This document shows, piece by piece, positions 45,181 through 54,406 of a stretch of DNA of 64,000 nt. How positions within the stretch are numbered: position 1 is the stretch's first letter; the number at the start of each line of letters is the position of its first letter. The DNA comes from Clostridium rectalis. GTDB taxonomy: Bacteria > Bacillota > Clostridia > Clostridiales > Clostridiaceae. Location: contig NZ_UYZZ01000004.1 in NCBI RefSeq assembly GCF_900626095.1, positions 62,001-126,000 on the forward strand, written 5' to 3'. Made by a program: the position numbers and the translations under genes. The notes beneath the pieces are model-generated. The model was given only the letters and a program-made list of their open reading frames with translations. It did not search any database and had not been told where the DNA came from.

Positions 45181-46446
45181 ATGAAAAAAGTAGGAAGTTT
45201 CTTCTTAAGTAAAATTCTTTATAAAAAGGTATATGATGATTTTGGTGATAACATAGGTAAATTATGGGATATTTATGTTATAACTGATGAAGGTCTACCA
45301 AGAGCAATAGGTTATAAACTTAAGAAGAGTGGAGAAATTTTCAACTATGAATTTAAAGCTATAGATTTTTATGAAGACGAAAATGGAAAAATGTCTATTA
45401 AGGTAAAGGGTGCTAGAGAAATAATCCCTAGAACTTATTCATATCTTTTATCTAAACAGTTATTAGATAAACAAATAGTAGATATAAATGGTAAGAAATT
45501 AGTTAGAGTTAATGACTTAAGAATTGCTAAAATAGCAGGGGATTTAAAGGTTATAGCTGTTGATACAGGGATGTTAGCACTAGGTAGAAGAATTGGATTA
45601 GAATCAGTAGTAAAGGGATTATATAAAGTATTTAGATCAAAGCCAAGTGATAGTTTGATAATATGGGATAATGTAGAGTCTTTAGATATGATTGATGATA
45701 GATTAAAACTCTCAGTATCATATAAAAAATTATCTAAATTACATCCTGCAGATGTAGCAGATATACTTGAGGAAATGGATACAAAATATAGGAAAAAAAT
45801 ATTTGAAACTATCGACGAGGATTTAGCAGCAAATATATTAGAAGAGATTGAGCCAGAAGTTCAGGCAGATATCTTAGAAAATCTTAGTGAATCTAAGACT
45901 GCAGAGGTATTGGAAAGTATGCCAAATGATGAAATTGCAGATATTTTAGAGGAAGTAGATGAGGAGACTAAAGAAAAAATACTACTTACCATGGAAAAAG
46001 ATGATGCAGAAGAAGTTAGAGAACTGATGGGTTATAAGGAAGAAGTTGTGGGAAGTATAATGAATAAAGATTTTATATCTTTTAATATTAATATAACAAC
46101 GCAGGAAACTATAGAACTTTTAAGAGAAATAAAACCAGACGATGAGGTAATTTATTATATATATATAGTGGATGAATTTGAAAAGTTGCAAGGAATGATT
46201 TCACTTAGAGATTTAATTGTTGCACCTACAGATAAGAAATTGTTAGATATAATGAGCGAAGATACCATAAAAATAAATGATAATCAGAGTATAGATGATG
46301 CCGTTGAGGTAGCTATAAAGTATGATTTATTATCAATACCAGTTGTAACTGAAGACAATAAGTTATGTGGAATAGTAGTAATTAATGATATAATAGAGGA
46401 TGTGTTGGCCCCGACGTGGAAAAAAAGATTCAAAAGAGCAGGATAA
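45181..46446 (+). CDS. Soluble PRC-barrel/MgtE_N/CBS protein without transporter domain
   Basis: A 421-residue protein with two PRC-barrel-like segments (about 8-47 and 94-131), an MgtE_N superhelix (about 190-295, repeated VADILEEM/AANILEEI/QADILENL units) and a CBS pair (about 300-410). It is the cytosolic Mg2+-sensing half of MgtE, but the five-helix transmembrane domain is absent and the frame simply ends at AGRK-type basic residues (KKRFKRAG). The ATG at 45181 follows AGAGGGGGGAG. Downstream is a terminator and no transporter gene. In other clostridia such proteins neighbour an Nramp-type transporter; I see none here. It may regulate Mg2+ uptake encoded elsewhere. Confidence 0.85.
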   Translation: MKKVGSFFLSKILYKKVYDDFGDNIGKLWDIYVITDEGLPRAIGYKLKKSGEIFNYEFKAIDFYEDENGKMSIKVKGAREIIPRTYSYLLSKQLLDKQIVDINGKKLVRVNDLRIAKIAGDLKVIAVDTGMLALGRRIGLESVVKGLYKVFRSKPSDSLIIWDNVESLDMIDDRLKLSVSYKKLSKLHPADVADILEEMDTKYRKKIFETIDEDLAANILEEIEPEVQADILENLSESKTAEVLESMPNDEIADILEEVDEETKEKILLTMEKDDAEEVRELMGYKEEVVGSIMNKDFISFNINITTQETIELLREIKPDDEVIYYIYIVDEFEKLQGMISLRDLIVAPTDKKLLDIMSEDTIKINDNQSIDDAVEVAIKYDLLSIPVVTEDNKLCGIVVINDIIEDVLAPTWKKRFKRAG

Positions 46447-46470
46447 TTTATAATATACTTTTATCAAAAA

Positions 46471-46516
46471 TAAAAGGCTTTATATCAAAATTTAATTTTG
46501 ATATAAAGCCTTTTTA
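46471..46516. terminator. Bidirectional terminator between the MgtE-like and MFS genes
   Basis: AAAAGGCTTTATATCAAAA paired with TTTTGATATAAAGCCTTTT across a five-base loop, with T-rich flanks on both strands. Confidence 0.9.
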
Positions 46517-46561
46517 ATATAGAGTTAAAAGTAATAATTTTATAATAGATAGATGTTTAAA

Positions 46562-47758
46562 TTAAATAATTCTTTTTTCAGGTTTATTTAATTTGTTTTT
46601 TTTACCATGTAAAAAATAGTATAAAATTAAACAAATAATAACTTCCACTGCAGTAAATCTGAATATGCCTCGGAATCCTACATATGGTATAATGGATCCT
46701 AATAATAAAGGACCAACTCCAGTACCAACATCTAATGCGCCAAAAAAAGTAGAGGTAGCAAGACTCATTCTATGGCGGGGTGATGATTGTACTGCAATTG
46801 TTTGACCACACGGAGTATATGTTCCATAACCAAGACCAATAAAAGCAGCACCAATAAGAAGGAGTAAACCGGTATTTGCTAAACTTACAAAAGTTAAGCC
46901 CAAAGCAAACATAATAAAAGCAGGATAGAGAATAAAATTTTCACCTTTCTTGTCAAACATACGACCTGTAACTGGTCTGGAAATTAAAATAAAAACTGCA
47001 TAGACTATGAAAAATAAATTTCCTGCACTTTGTAAATTTTCATTTTGTGTAAATGGATCAAGAAAACTTAGTATACTTGAATAGCAAATACCTACAAAAA
47101 TCGTAACAATAGAAATAGGAACAGCCTTTTTCTCAATGAAACTGTTAAGTGAGAATTGTTTCATAGCGCTTATCTGTTCTTCTGTTAGTATTGGCTGGGG
47201 TACATTTAAAAGGTAGGTAGCTATGCCAGAAATAATAATAACTATTAAACATAAAACTATGATTACGTTAAAGCTTGCATATTGCATAAGCATCATACTT
47301 ATAAAAGGACCAATGGCAGTTGCCAAGGTAACGCTAAGTGCATAATATCCAATACCTTCCCCACTTCTTTCAGGGGGAATTATATCTGCCACGATAGTTC
47401 CAGCAGTGGTAGAAGATATACCAAAGCCAATACCGTGTAGAAAACGTACGACAATAAACACAATAATATTATCTGAGACTAAATAAAGTAAAGTAGTAAT
47501 AAAATAAAAAATAATACCGAAAATTAAAACCTGTTTTCTTCCTATTTGATCAACAAATTTACCTGTCAAAATACGTGCTATTACCCCACCGACGATAAAA
47601 ATACCGGAGACTAGTCCTGCAATGCTTGTAGATGCATGCATGTTATTCATTGCATATGAACTTACTATTACCCATAAAAGATAACACGCAAGATAAATTA
47701 AAAAGTTTATCATAGTGTCCAGGACAAAGTCCTTAGTCCATAATCTTTTTTTCATCAT
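46562..47758 (-). CDS. Major facilitator superfamily transporter
   Basis: A 398-residue, 12-helix MFS permease, probably a drug or metabolite exporter. The loop 2-3 signature GKFVDQIGRKQV (about 67-78) and the symmetric loop 8-9 GRMFDKKGENF (about 260-270) are clear, as is the motif-C-like GIGPFISMM region. Substrate unknown. The ribosome site (AGGAAG) lies unusually far from the ATG at 47758; a second ATG follows at 47755. It appears less AT-rich than its neighbours and is preceded by a 600-base gene-free stretch, hinting at acquisition. A MerR-family gene lies upstream on the same strand. Confidence 0.88.
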   Translation of the reverse strand: MMKKRLWTKDFVLDTMINFLIYLACYLLWVIVSSYAMNNMHASTSIAGLVSGIFIVGGVIARILTGKFVDQIGRKQVLIFGIIFYFITTLLYLVSDNIIVFIVVRFLHGIGFGISSTTAGTIVADIIPPERSGEGIGYYALSVTLATAIGPFISMMLMQYASFNVIIVLCLIVIIISGIATYLLNVPQPILTEEQISAMKQFSLNSFIEKKAVPISIVTIFVGICYSSILSFLDPFTQNENLQSAGNLFFIVYAVFILISRPVTGRMFDKKGENFILYPAFIMFALGLTFVSLANTGLLLLIGAAFIGLGYGTYTPCGQTIAVQSSPRHRMSLATSTFFGALDVGTGVGPLLLGSIIPYVGFRGIFRFTAVEVIICLILYYFLHGKKNKLNKPEKRII

Positions 47759-48358
47759 ATTTTTTTAAACACTTCCTATATTTTTATTTTTAAATAAAAG
47801 TTATTCTAAAATATTGAGTGATACATTAAAAAGTTATTGTAATTAAACAGAGTAGAAACATTTTAAAAAATTTGTAATTATATAAGTTTTAACAAATATA
47901 TTATTGTAGTTATATAGTATCTATTATACATATAAATAGTATTCTCTTTTTAACTATTAAGTAATTTATATATTTTTATTTTAGCACCATGAAAATGAAA
48001 AACAATGTAAAAATATAGGGTAAATTGATTAAATTTTCATTGATTCATTTATTGTAATTATATTAACTTTTTGAATTTTAAAAGTTTTATATAGGTATAT
48101 TTATAATTTAACAAATAAAAAAATAATATTAAATTTTTAGTATAATACTTATCTAAGTATAATTTAATATTCTTATAAAATAGAATTAATTAACAATAAA
48201 AATGAAAAGGTATATCCTAATTAGAAGGATATACCTTTATTTAATTATAAATATAATTTGTTTATAGTTTTTTAAAATGGGATTTATATAAAATGTAATT
48301 TTAGAATTAATTTATTTTTGTAATCTTTTTTATTAAGTTAATAGGATAAATTATAATT
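47759..48358. other. Gene-free, extremely AT-rich stretch
   Basis: About 600 bases with no credible reading frame, containing only a hairpin near 48206-48241. Probably holds the MFS promoter. No repeats of mobile elements or attachment sites are visible. Confidence 0.5.
48206..48241 (-). terminator. Hairpin downstream of the MerR-family gene
   Basis: AAAGGTATATCCT/AGGATATACCTTT perfect 13-bp stem, about 120 bases past the stop of the minus-strand regulator, with a T-rich tail in that direction. Confidence 0.55.
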
Positions 48359-49183
48359 TTATAATTTTTTATTTATTGGTATTTGAATTTCTGTAATATA
48401 TTCATCAATACTTTTAGTGGACCATTCCCCTTCAAAATATAATTCCCTATTATTACCAAAGATTATATAGCCATTATCCTCTATCCAATTTTGAAGTATA
48501 CTATAGCTTTCAGATAAAGTTTCATAACTCCCTTTATGGATAATGCAGGCCATTTTTTTTATAGGTTCCAATTGTTTTACTATAAATTCAGTATTTCCTG
48601 TAGTATTACTTATTAAATTGACAGATACTTCTATGTCTACATTTTTTTCTTTGAATCCTTCATCATGATAAATAGATAACCAAGGGGAGGATACTTTTAA
48701 ATTATTTTCATTTATAAATTTTTTAAGGGAAATCCATAAGTTATGTTGACAGGAATAATCATTAATTATTTTTCTATGAGAAATTACCTTCAAAGGTTCA
48801 ATTTCTTTTATAATAACATTAGAGTTTAACATAGTAACTCCCTCCTCATATTTTAAATTTTTAATTATATAATGTAATTTACTAAGTTTTATTTGTTCAC
48901 CTTTCATGGTGCTAGTAATTTCCTTTTCTCTTTGATCAAGCATATTTAATATTATTTCTTTATTTGCATTGTTGTTTATTATTCTTAAAATTTCGTTTAG
49001 TGAAAAACCTAAATCTTTTAACCCAATTATTTTATTTAATTTAGGAAGTTGTTTTGCAGAGTAGTATCTATATCCACTTTCTATATCTGTTTTTATTGGC
49101 TTTAAAAGGCCAATTTCATCATAGTATCTTAGTGTATTTATAGATACTTTATTTAGCTTTGAAAATTCACCAATTTTAAACAT
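48359..49183 (-). CDS. MerR-family regulator with GyrI-like effector domain
   Basis: A 274-residue BmrR-like transcription activator. Residues 1-70 are the MerR winged helix (FKIGEFSKLNKVSINTLRYYDEIGLLKP, SGYRYYSAKQL), about 75-110 the dimerisation coiled coil, and about 120-270 a GyrI-like small-molecule binding domain (VSHRKIINDY, EWSTKSIDEYITEIQIPI). ATG with AGGAGTG upstream. Its own promoter has the 19-base spacer typical of MerR targets, so autoregulation is likely. The MFS gene downstream may be another target, but 600 bases and a hairpin separate them. Confidence 0.9.
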   Translation of the reverse strand: MFKIGEFSKLNKVSINTLRYYDEIGLLKPIKTDIESGYRYYSAKQLPKLNKIIGLKDLGFSLNEILRIINNNANKEIILNMLDQREKEITSTMKGEQIKLSKLHYIIKNLKYEEGVTMLNSNVIIKEIEPLKVISHRKIINDYSCQHNLWISLKKFINENNLKVSSPWLSIYHDEGFKEKNVDIEVSVNLISNTTGNTEFIVKQLEPIKKMACIIHKGSYETLSESYSILQNWIEDNGYIIFGNNRELYFEGEWSTKSIDEYITEIQIPINKKL

Positions 49184-49223
49184 AATTAAAACACTCCTAT
49201 AGGCCTATATTTGTTATACTACA

Positions 49224-49254
49224 ATAATAAACCCTCTAGCTACTTAAGAGTCAA
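49224..49254 (-). promoter_or_regulatory. MerR-type promoter with 19-base spacer
   Basis: Minus-strand TTGACT (complement of 49249-49254) and TATTAT (complement of 49224-49229) are separated by 19 bases containing a partial dyad, ACTCTT...AGAGGGT with a central TAGCTA. An overlong spacer spanned by a dyad is the hallmark of MerR-activated promoters. Confidence 0.65.
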
Positions 49255-49369
49255 GAGAAAAAATAAAATGTTATAAATAATTTTAAATACAATTTATATG
49301 TATTTTTTTTAATTCTTAGGTAAAAATAATGTAAGAAATACAGCATCATTAGTTGAGGGGTGTATTATT

Positions 49370-50074
49370 ATGAAAAAATATTTTACGTTTAAAAGAGCAA
49401 TCATGTATACTATGATAGCTATCATATCTTTCGTAGGTGTATATGTATATTTTATTCCATATGGTAGAGCACTTCAGGCTGCAACATATTATTATGGTTC
49501 TAGAGGTGGAAGTGTATATGAAATACAAAAGAGATTAAAAAATTGGGGTTATTATGGTGGAAATGTAGACGGAATATATGGATATGAAACTTTCACATCA
49601 GTAAAGAAATTTCAATCTAAAAATGGTTTGACAGCAGATGGAATAACAGGAAATGCAACATTAGCTGCCCTCGGGATAAATGAATCTAGTACCACGGGAG
49701 GATCTTCAGGAAATTCAACTAATAATCAGGACGTGAATTTACTTGCACGACTTATAAATGGAGAGGCCAGGGGAGAACCTTATGAGGGTCAGGTTGCAGT
49801 AGGTGCGGTTGTACTTAATAGAACTAGAGATCCAAGATTTCCATCAAGTATAGCTGGAGTTATTTATCAGCCAGGAGCATTTACTGCTATAGCTGATGGC
49901 CAAATAAATGCAGAACTACAGCAATCTTCTGTTAAAGCGGCTATAGATGCTTTAAATGGATGGGATCCGTCAGGTGGTGCAATGTATTATTTTAACCCTG
50001 TAACAGCTACCAGTTCTTGGATATGGTCTAGACCTTTAATAAAAGTTATAGGAAAACATAGATTTTGCGAATAA
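49370..50074 (+). CDS. sleB: Spore cortex-lytic enzyme SleB
   Basis: Lytic transglycosylase that degrades spore cortex during germination. The 234-residue product has an N-terminal membrane/signal segment (about 10-30), a peptidoglycan-binding domain with SVYEIQKRLKNWGYYGG and DGIYGYETFTSVKKFQ (about 45-105), a Ser/Thr/Gly/Asn linker, and a SleB/hydrolase_2 catalytic domain (about 122-234) starting LLARLINGEARGEPYEGQVAVGAV-like, with the catalytic Glu in NGEARGE. ATG with GAGGGGTG. No ypeB gene follows; the next gene belongs to cysteine synthesis. Confidence 0.93.
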   Translation: MKKYFTFKRAIMYTMIAIISFVGVYVYFIPYGRALQAATYYYGSRGGSVYEIQKRLKNWGYYGGNVDGIYGYETFTSVKKFQSKNGLTADGITGNATLAALGINESSTTGGSSGNSTNNQDVNLLARLINGEARGEPYEGQVAVGAVVLNRTRDPRFPSSIAGVIYQPGAFTAIADGQINAELQQSSVKAAIDALNGWDPSGGAMYYFNPVTATSSWIWSRPLIKVIGKHRFCE

Positions 50075-50080
50075 TTAGGG

Positions 50081-50108
50081 TTGACAAATTTAAAATTTTT
50101 AATATAAT
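50081..50108 (+). promoter_or_regulatory. Promoter of the cysteine T-box operon
   Basis: Consensus TTGACA (50081-50086) and TATAAT (50103-50108) with a 16-base spacer. Confidence 0.8.
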
Positions 50109-50139
50109 GAAAATATGAAATCATAGTAAATTAGTCTGA

Positions 50140-50398
50140 AATACATTGAAAGAGGAAAGTAATGTACATAAAATATTCAGAGAGGAAATCTATAAGCTGA
50201 AAGGATTTCTATAAATAATGTATATGAAGTGCCCTCTGGAGTAGTGCACCGAACGTTAGTAGGCTGCATCGGTATCACCCGTTATAGTGATAGAGCATGA
50301 TTTGTGCTTGAATTTCTAGTCCATATTTTTTTAGAGTGGAATAGCGAAGATATACTTCGTCTCTATTATTAGAGGCGGAGTTTTTATTTAACTTAAAA
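50140..50398 (+). promoter_or_regulatory. T-box leader (cysteine specifier) of cysKE
   Basis: Stem I begins near 50145 (AGAGGAAAGTA); its specifier loop reads ATGAAGTGCCCTCTGG, giving TGC (Cys). The AGAGTGGAATAGCG block (about 50334) is a diverged T-box; its TGGA bulge would pair with the ACC-U73 end of tRNA-Cys. The terminator is CTTCGTCTCT/AGAGGCGGAG with a T run (50355-50398). Specifier, bulge base and downstream cysK agree, so uncharged tRNA-Cys should induce the operon. Confidence 0.92.
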
Positions 50399-50422
50399 TA
50401 GTAAAACAAGGGGGAGTTATTT

Positions 50423-51334
50423 ATGATATATGAAAGTTCATTAGATATGATAGGCAATACTCCAATTTTGAAACTAAATAATTTAGTTGATGAGGATATG
50501 GCAGAGGTTTATATAAAATTGGAAAAATTTAATCCAGGTGGAAGTATAAAAGATAGAGCTGCACTTGGAATGATTGAAAAGGCAGAAGATATGGGTATTA
50601 TATCTAAAGGAGATACAATAGTAGAGCCTACTAGCGGTAATACAGGCATAGGACTTGCTATGGTGGGAAAACTTAAAGGATATAAAGTAATAATAGTTAT
50701 GCCTGATTCCATGAGTGTTGAGAGAAGAAATATGATTAAGGCCTATGGAGCACAGTTAATTCTTACAGAGGCACAGTATGGTATGAAGGGAGCAATAGAA
50801 AAGGCGGAAGAGATAATAAAAGGGAAAAAAGGATATTTTATTCCTCAACAGTTTTCAAATTTAGCCAACCCTGAAAAACACTATAAAACTACTGCTGAGG
50901 AAATAATAAAAGATATTCCAGATATGAGTGCATTTATAGCATCAGTTGGGACGGCTGGCACCTTAATAGGAATTGGGAAAAGACTAAAAGAATTTAATAA
51001 AGATATAAAAGTCATAGCAGTGGAACCTGTAAAGTCTCCAATTATTTCTGGTGGTAAAGCAGGCGCACATGGAATACAGGGAATAGGAGCAAATTTTATA
51101 CCAGAGATATATAATGGTGATATAGTGGATGAAGTTATTACTGTGTCAGATGAAGACTCATTTAAGTATGCTAAATATATGGGAATAAAAGAAGGGATAT
51201 TAGTAGGAATATCTTCTGGTGCTAATATAGCTATAGCTTTAAAATTGGCTAAAAAGTTAGGGAAAGGTAAGAAAATAGTTACCGTTGCACCAGATGGGGG
51301 AGAAAAATATTTATCCACGGGAATCTACGATTAG
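50423..51334 (+). CDS. cysK: Cysteine synthase (O-acetylserine sulfhydrylase)
   Basis: PLP enzyme making cysteine from O-acetylserine and sulfide. The 303-residue product has the PLP lysine in NPGGSIKDRAAL (about 36-47), the substrate loop PTSGNTGIG (about 73-81), GTAGTLIGIG for the PLP phosphate and the C-terminal PDGGEKYLSTG. ATG with AAGGGGGAG upstream. First gene of a cysK-cysE pair under the cysteine T-box; cysE starts 19 bases later. Confidence 0.95.
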   Translation: MIYESSLDMIGNTPILKLNNLVDEDMAEVYIKLEKFNPGGSIKDRAALGMIEKAEDMGIISKGDTIVEPTSGNTGIGLAMVGKLKGYKVIIVMPDSMSVERRNMIKAYGAQLILTEAQYGMKGAIEKAEEIIKGKKGYFIPQQFSNLANPEKHYKTTAEEIIKDIPDMSAFIASVGTAGTLIGIGKRLKEFNKDIKVIAVEPVKSPIISGGKAGAHGIQGIGANFIPEIYNGDIVDEVITVSDEDSFKYAKYMGIKEGILVGISSGANIAIALKLAKKLGKGKKIVTVAPDGGEKYLSTGIYD

Positions 51335-51352
51335 TAGATAAGGGAGGTTTCT

Positions 51353-51916
51353 ATGTTTAAAAAATTAAAATATGATTTAGATGTTGTAATGAAGAATGAT
51401 CCAGCAGCTAGAAATAGACTAGAGGTATTTTTATTATATCCATGTGTCCACGCATTAATAAATCATAGAATAGCTCACTTTTTTTATAAATATAAAATGT
51501 ATTTTATGGCAAGACTTATTTCTCAAATCTCAAGACATTTTACAGGTATAGAAATTCATCCAGGAGCTAAAATAGGTAAGGGATTGTTTATAGATCATGG
51601 TATGGGAGTTGTAATAGGAGAAACGGCTGAAATAGGTGATAATGTAGTAATGTATCATGGAGTAACTCTAGGGGGGACTGGTAAAAATAAAGGTAAAAGA
51701 CATCCCACAATAGGAAACAATGTTTTAATTGGTAGTGGAGCAAAAGTATTAGGACCTATATATATAGGAAACAATTCAAAGGTAGGTGCAAACTCTGTAG
51801 TACTTCAAGATATACCTGATAACTGTACGGTAGTAGGAATTCCGGGGAAGGTAGTAAAAAAGAATAATAATGATATAGTTGTTAAAATGAATGAGTATAG
51901 ATCAAATATAAACTAA
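51353..51916 (+). CDS. cysE: Serine O-acetyltransferase
   Basis: Makes O-acetylserine from serine and acetyl-CoA, the substrate for CysK. The 187-residue product is of the short EpsC-like CysE type, with a helical N terminus ([24 protein letters not shown]) and left-handed beta-helix hexapeptide repeats ([18 protein letters not shown] onward, including [22 protein letters not shown]). ATG with GGGAGG. Cotranscribed with cysK, possibly also with queG 24 bases downstream. Confidence 0.95.
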   Translation: MFKKLKYDLDVVMKNDPAARNRLEVFLLYPCVHALINHRIAHFFYKYKMYFMARLISQISRHFTGIEIHPGAKIGKGLFIDHGMGVVIGETAEIGDNVVMYHGVTLGGTGKNKGKRHPTIGNNVLIGSGAKVLGPIYIGNNSKVGANSVVLQDIPDNCTVVGIPGKVVKKNNNDIVVKMNEYRSNIN

Positions 51917-51939
51917 TAAAGTTTATTGGAGATGAAAAA

Positions 51940-52923
51940 ATGGAACTTAAGAGAAAAATTATAAAATACTGTACTACTTTAGGTTTAGATACAGTAGGAT
52001 TTACAAAGTGTAGAAAACTTGTAGAACTTGAAAAGCTACTTTTATATAGAAAAGATAAGGGTTTAGAAAATGAGTTTGAAGAAAAGAATATAGAGAAAAG
52101 GATAAATCCTAATATGTATTTTTATGGAGGAAAGGCAATAATTTCTATTGCCTTTCCTTATATATTCACTAATAGTATTAATAAAAAAAATATGTATTTT
52201 TCGAAATACACTTTAGGCATGGATTATCATAGAGTAGTTTCAAATTATTTAAATAAGATATGTATATATATACAGAGTATAGGAGGAAGGGCAAAATATT
52301 TTGTTGACAGTAATGCATTACCTGAGAGATACATAGCTAATCTTTGTGGTATTGGATTTATTGGGAAAAATAATATGCTAATAACTAAGAAATATGGATC
52401 CTATGTATTTTTAGGAGAAATAATTACGGATATAGATTTAGAAGAAGATAAAAAAATTTATTGCAAGTGTGGGACCTGTAAATTATGTATAGATAAATGT
52501 CCTACAAAGGCTATAAATACTAATACATGTAATACCAATATATGTTTGTCATATATTACTCAAAGAAAGAATATAGAGGATATTTGGTTTGATAAATTTA
52601 ATGGAAGAATTTTTGGATGTGATACATGTCAAAATATATGCCCATATAATAGAGAAGTATCTTATTCTAATATAAATGATTTTACTCCCTATGATTTTAT
52701 GGAGAATATAGATGTAGATGAATTAATAAGAATGGACAATAAAAGTTTTAAAAATAAATATGCTAAAACTTCTTGTGGGTGGAGAGGTAAGAATATACTT
52801 ATTAGGAATGCATTAATAAATAAAATTTCTAAAGATAAAGTTAATACTACTGAAAATAAACCTTTTAAGTCAGAATACCTAAACGATTATTATAGTAGAC
52901 TTTTGAGGGTTTACAAATTATAA
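51940..52923 (+). CDS. queG: Epoxyqueuosine reductase
   Basis: Cobalamin- and iron-sulfur-dependent last step of queuosine synthesis in tRNA. The 327-residue product has the QueG N terminus (DTVGFTKCRK), YFVDSNALPERYIANLCGIGFIGKN-type active-site region, and two 4Fe-4S sets (CGTCKLCIDKCPTKAI and CDTCQNICPYN). Length fits the short clostridial form without the C-terminal HEAT domain. ATG with GGAGATG. It follows cysE by 24 bases and may be part of the same transcript. Confidence 0.93.
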   Translation: MELKRKIIKYCTTLGLDTVGFTKCRKLVELEKLLLYRKDKGLENEFEEKNIEKRINPNMYFYGGKAIISIAFPYIFTNSINKKNMYFSKYTLGMDYHRVVSNYLNKICIYIQSIGGRAKYFVDSNALPERYIANLCGIGFIGKNNMLITKKYGSYVFLGEIITDIDLEEDKKIYCKCGTCKLCIDKCPTKAINTNTCNTNICLSYITQRKNIEDIWFDKFNGRIFGCDTCQNICPYNREVSYSNINDFTPYDFMENIDVDELIRMDNKSFKNKYAKTSCGWRGKNILIRNALINKISKDKVNTTENKPFKSEYLNDYYSRLLRVYKL

Positions 52924-52961
52924 TTTAATTATAGATTGATATAATGAAAGGTGGAGCATTT

Positions 52962-53663
52962 ATGATATCGCCTACAGCAATAAAATTAATTTCTTGTTTA
53001 CCAAAGGGATTATTGGAAGTTGTATCTAAGAAAGTATTATATGGATATATAAATAAATATGCAAATTTAAAAGTAAATGGAATAGAAAATATAAAAAATA
53101 TAGAAAAACCAATATTATTTATATGTAACCACTTAAGTAACTCAGATGCTTTGGTTTTAAATAAAGTTTTAAAAGAATATGATATAACTTTTGTAGCAGG
53201 AATAAAACTTTCTAATAATCCTCTTACAAGTTTAGGGATAAACATGACTAAAACCATACCTATAAAGCCTAATACTGCAGATAAGGATGCAATTTCAAGA
53301 ATAATTAAAACTTTAAAAGGTGGAAATAATATATTAATATTCCCAGAAGGAACAAGAAGTAGAGTTAGAAGTATGATAGAAGCTAAAAAGGGAGTAGTTT
53401 TAATACAAAAGTTATCAAAAGCTACAGTCGTTCCTATTGGAATGATTGGTACAGAGAAATTACTACCTATAAATGAAAAAGATATGGCAGAAGAAAAGTT
53501 TCAACATGCAGATGTAAGTTTAAATATTGGTAAACCTATAAATATTCCTAAAAGAGAAAAAGGTGAAGAAAAACATACTTATGAAGATAGAGTACTAAAC
53601 TATATGATGACAAGTATAGCTAATCTTTTGCCTAAGGAATATAGAGGGGTTTATGATAGGTAG
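52962..53663 (+). CDS. plsC: 1-acyl-glycerol-3-phosphate acyltransferase
   Basis: Membrane-associated acyltransferase of phospholipid synthesis. The 233-residue product has motif I NHLSNSDALVLN (the catalytic H-x4-D), motif III FPEGTRS and motif IV VVPIGMIGTEKLLPI. The ATG at 52962 has AAAGGTGG upstream; an in-frame ATG at 52944 precedes that site. Lies 38 bases after queG and ahead of nth, all on the plus strand. Confidence 0.92.
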   Translation: MISPTAIKLISCLPKGLLEVVSKKVLYGYINKYANLKVNGIENIKNIEKPILFICNHLSNSDALVLNKVLKEYDITFVAGIKLSNNPLTSLGINMTKTIPIKPNTADKDAISRIIKTLKGGNNILIFPEGTRSRVRSMIEAKKGVVLIQKLSKATVVPIGMIGTEKLLPINEKDMAEEKFQHADVSLNIGKPINIPKREKGEEKHTYEDRVLNYMMTSIANLLPKEYRGVYDR

Positions 53664-53715
53664 ATAAGATTGGATAAAAAATTTAATTTGAAATAAGAAG
53701 AGGCGTGGTGAGGGT

Positions 53716-54336
53716 ATGAAAAAAGAACATATAGATAAGGTACTAGATATTTTAAGTAAAACTTATCCTGGTGCCAAGTGTGCGTTAAATTTTAATTCCC
53801 CATATGAACTTCTTATAGCTACCATTTTGTCAGCTCAATGCACAGATCAAAGAGTTAACATTGTTACAAAAGAGTTGTTTAAAGTGTATAATAAACCTGA
53901 AAAAATGGTGGAGTTAACACAGGAACAATTGGGAGAAAAGATAAGAAGTTGTGGATTTTATAAAAATAAGAGTAAAAATATACTAGGAACTTCCAAAGAA
54001 ATAATAACAAAACATCATGGACAAGTACCAAAGACCATGGAAGAACTTATTAAGCTTCCCGGAGTAGGAAGAAAAACTGCTAATGTGGTATTATCAAATG
54101 CTTTTAAAATACCTGCAATTGCAGTAGATACACATGTGTTTAGAGTATCTAATAGAATAGGAATAGCAAAAGGTAAAACACCAGAAGCAGTTGAAAAAGA
54201 TTTAATGAAAAACATACCAAAACATATGTGGAGTGATGCTCATCATTACTTAATATGGCATGGAAGAACTGTATGCAAATCAAGAAAACCTAGATGTGTT
54301 GACTGTGTTATAGCACCATATTGTAGTTATTTATAA
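53716..54336 (+). CDS. nth: Endonuclease III
   Basis: DNA glycosylase/AP lyase removing oxidised pyrimidines. The 206-residue product has the helix-hairpin-helix LPGVGRKTANVVLSNAF with the catalytic lysine, the catalytic aspartate in AVDTHVFRVSNRIG, and the C-terminal 4Fe-4S motif C-x6-C-x2-C-x5-C in CKSRKPRCVDCVIAPYC. ATG with GGTGAGGG site. Full length. Confidence 0.96.
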   Translation: MKKEHIDKVLDILSKTYPGAKCALNFNSPYELLIATILSAQCTDQRVNIVTKELFKVYNKPEKMVELTQEQLGEKIRSCGFYKNKSKNILGTSKEIITKHHGQVPKTMEELIKLPGVGRKTANVVLSNAFKIPAIAVDTHVFRVSNRIGIAKGKTPEAVEKDLMKNIPKHMWSDAHHYLIWHGRTVCKSRKPRCVDCVIAPYCSYL

Positions 54337-54406
54337 ATTATGGGAGGAGGGGCTTTTTAGACTTTAATTTTACTATAGTAAGATTAAACCTATGGAGCAA
54401 TATAAT

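Noticed and set aside
47759-48358. Possible remnant mobile element in the 600-base gap
   Set aside because: No inverted terminal repeats, transposase fragments, target duplications or attachment-site repeats could be found by eye.
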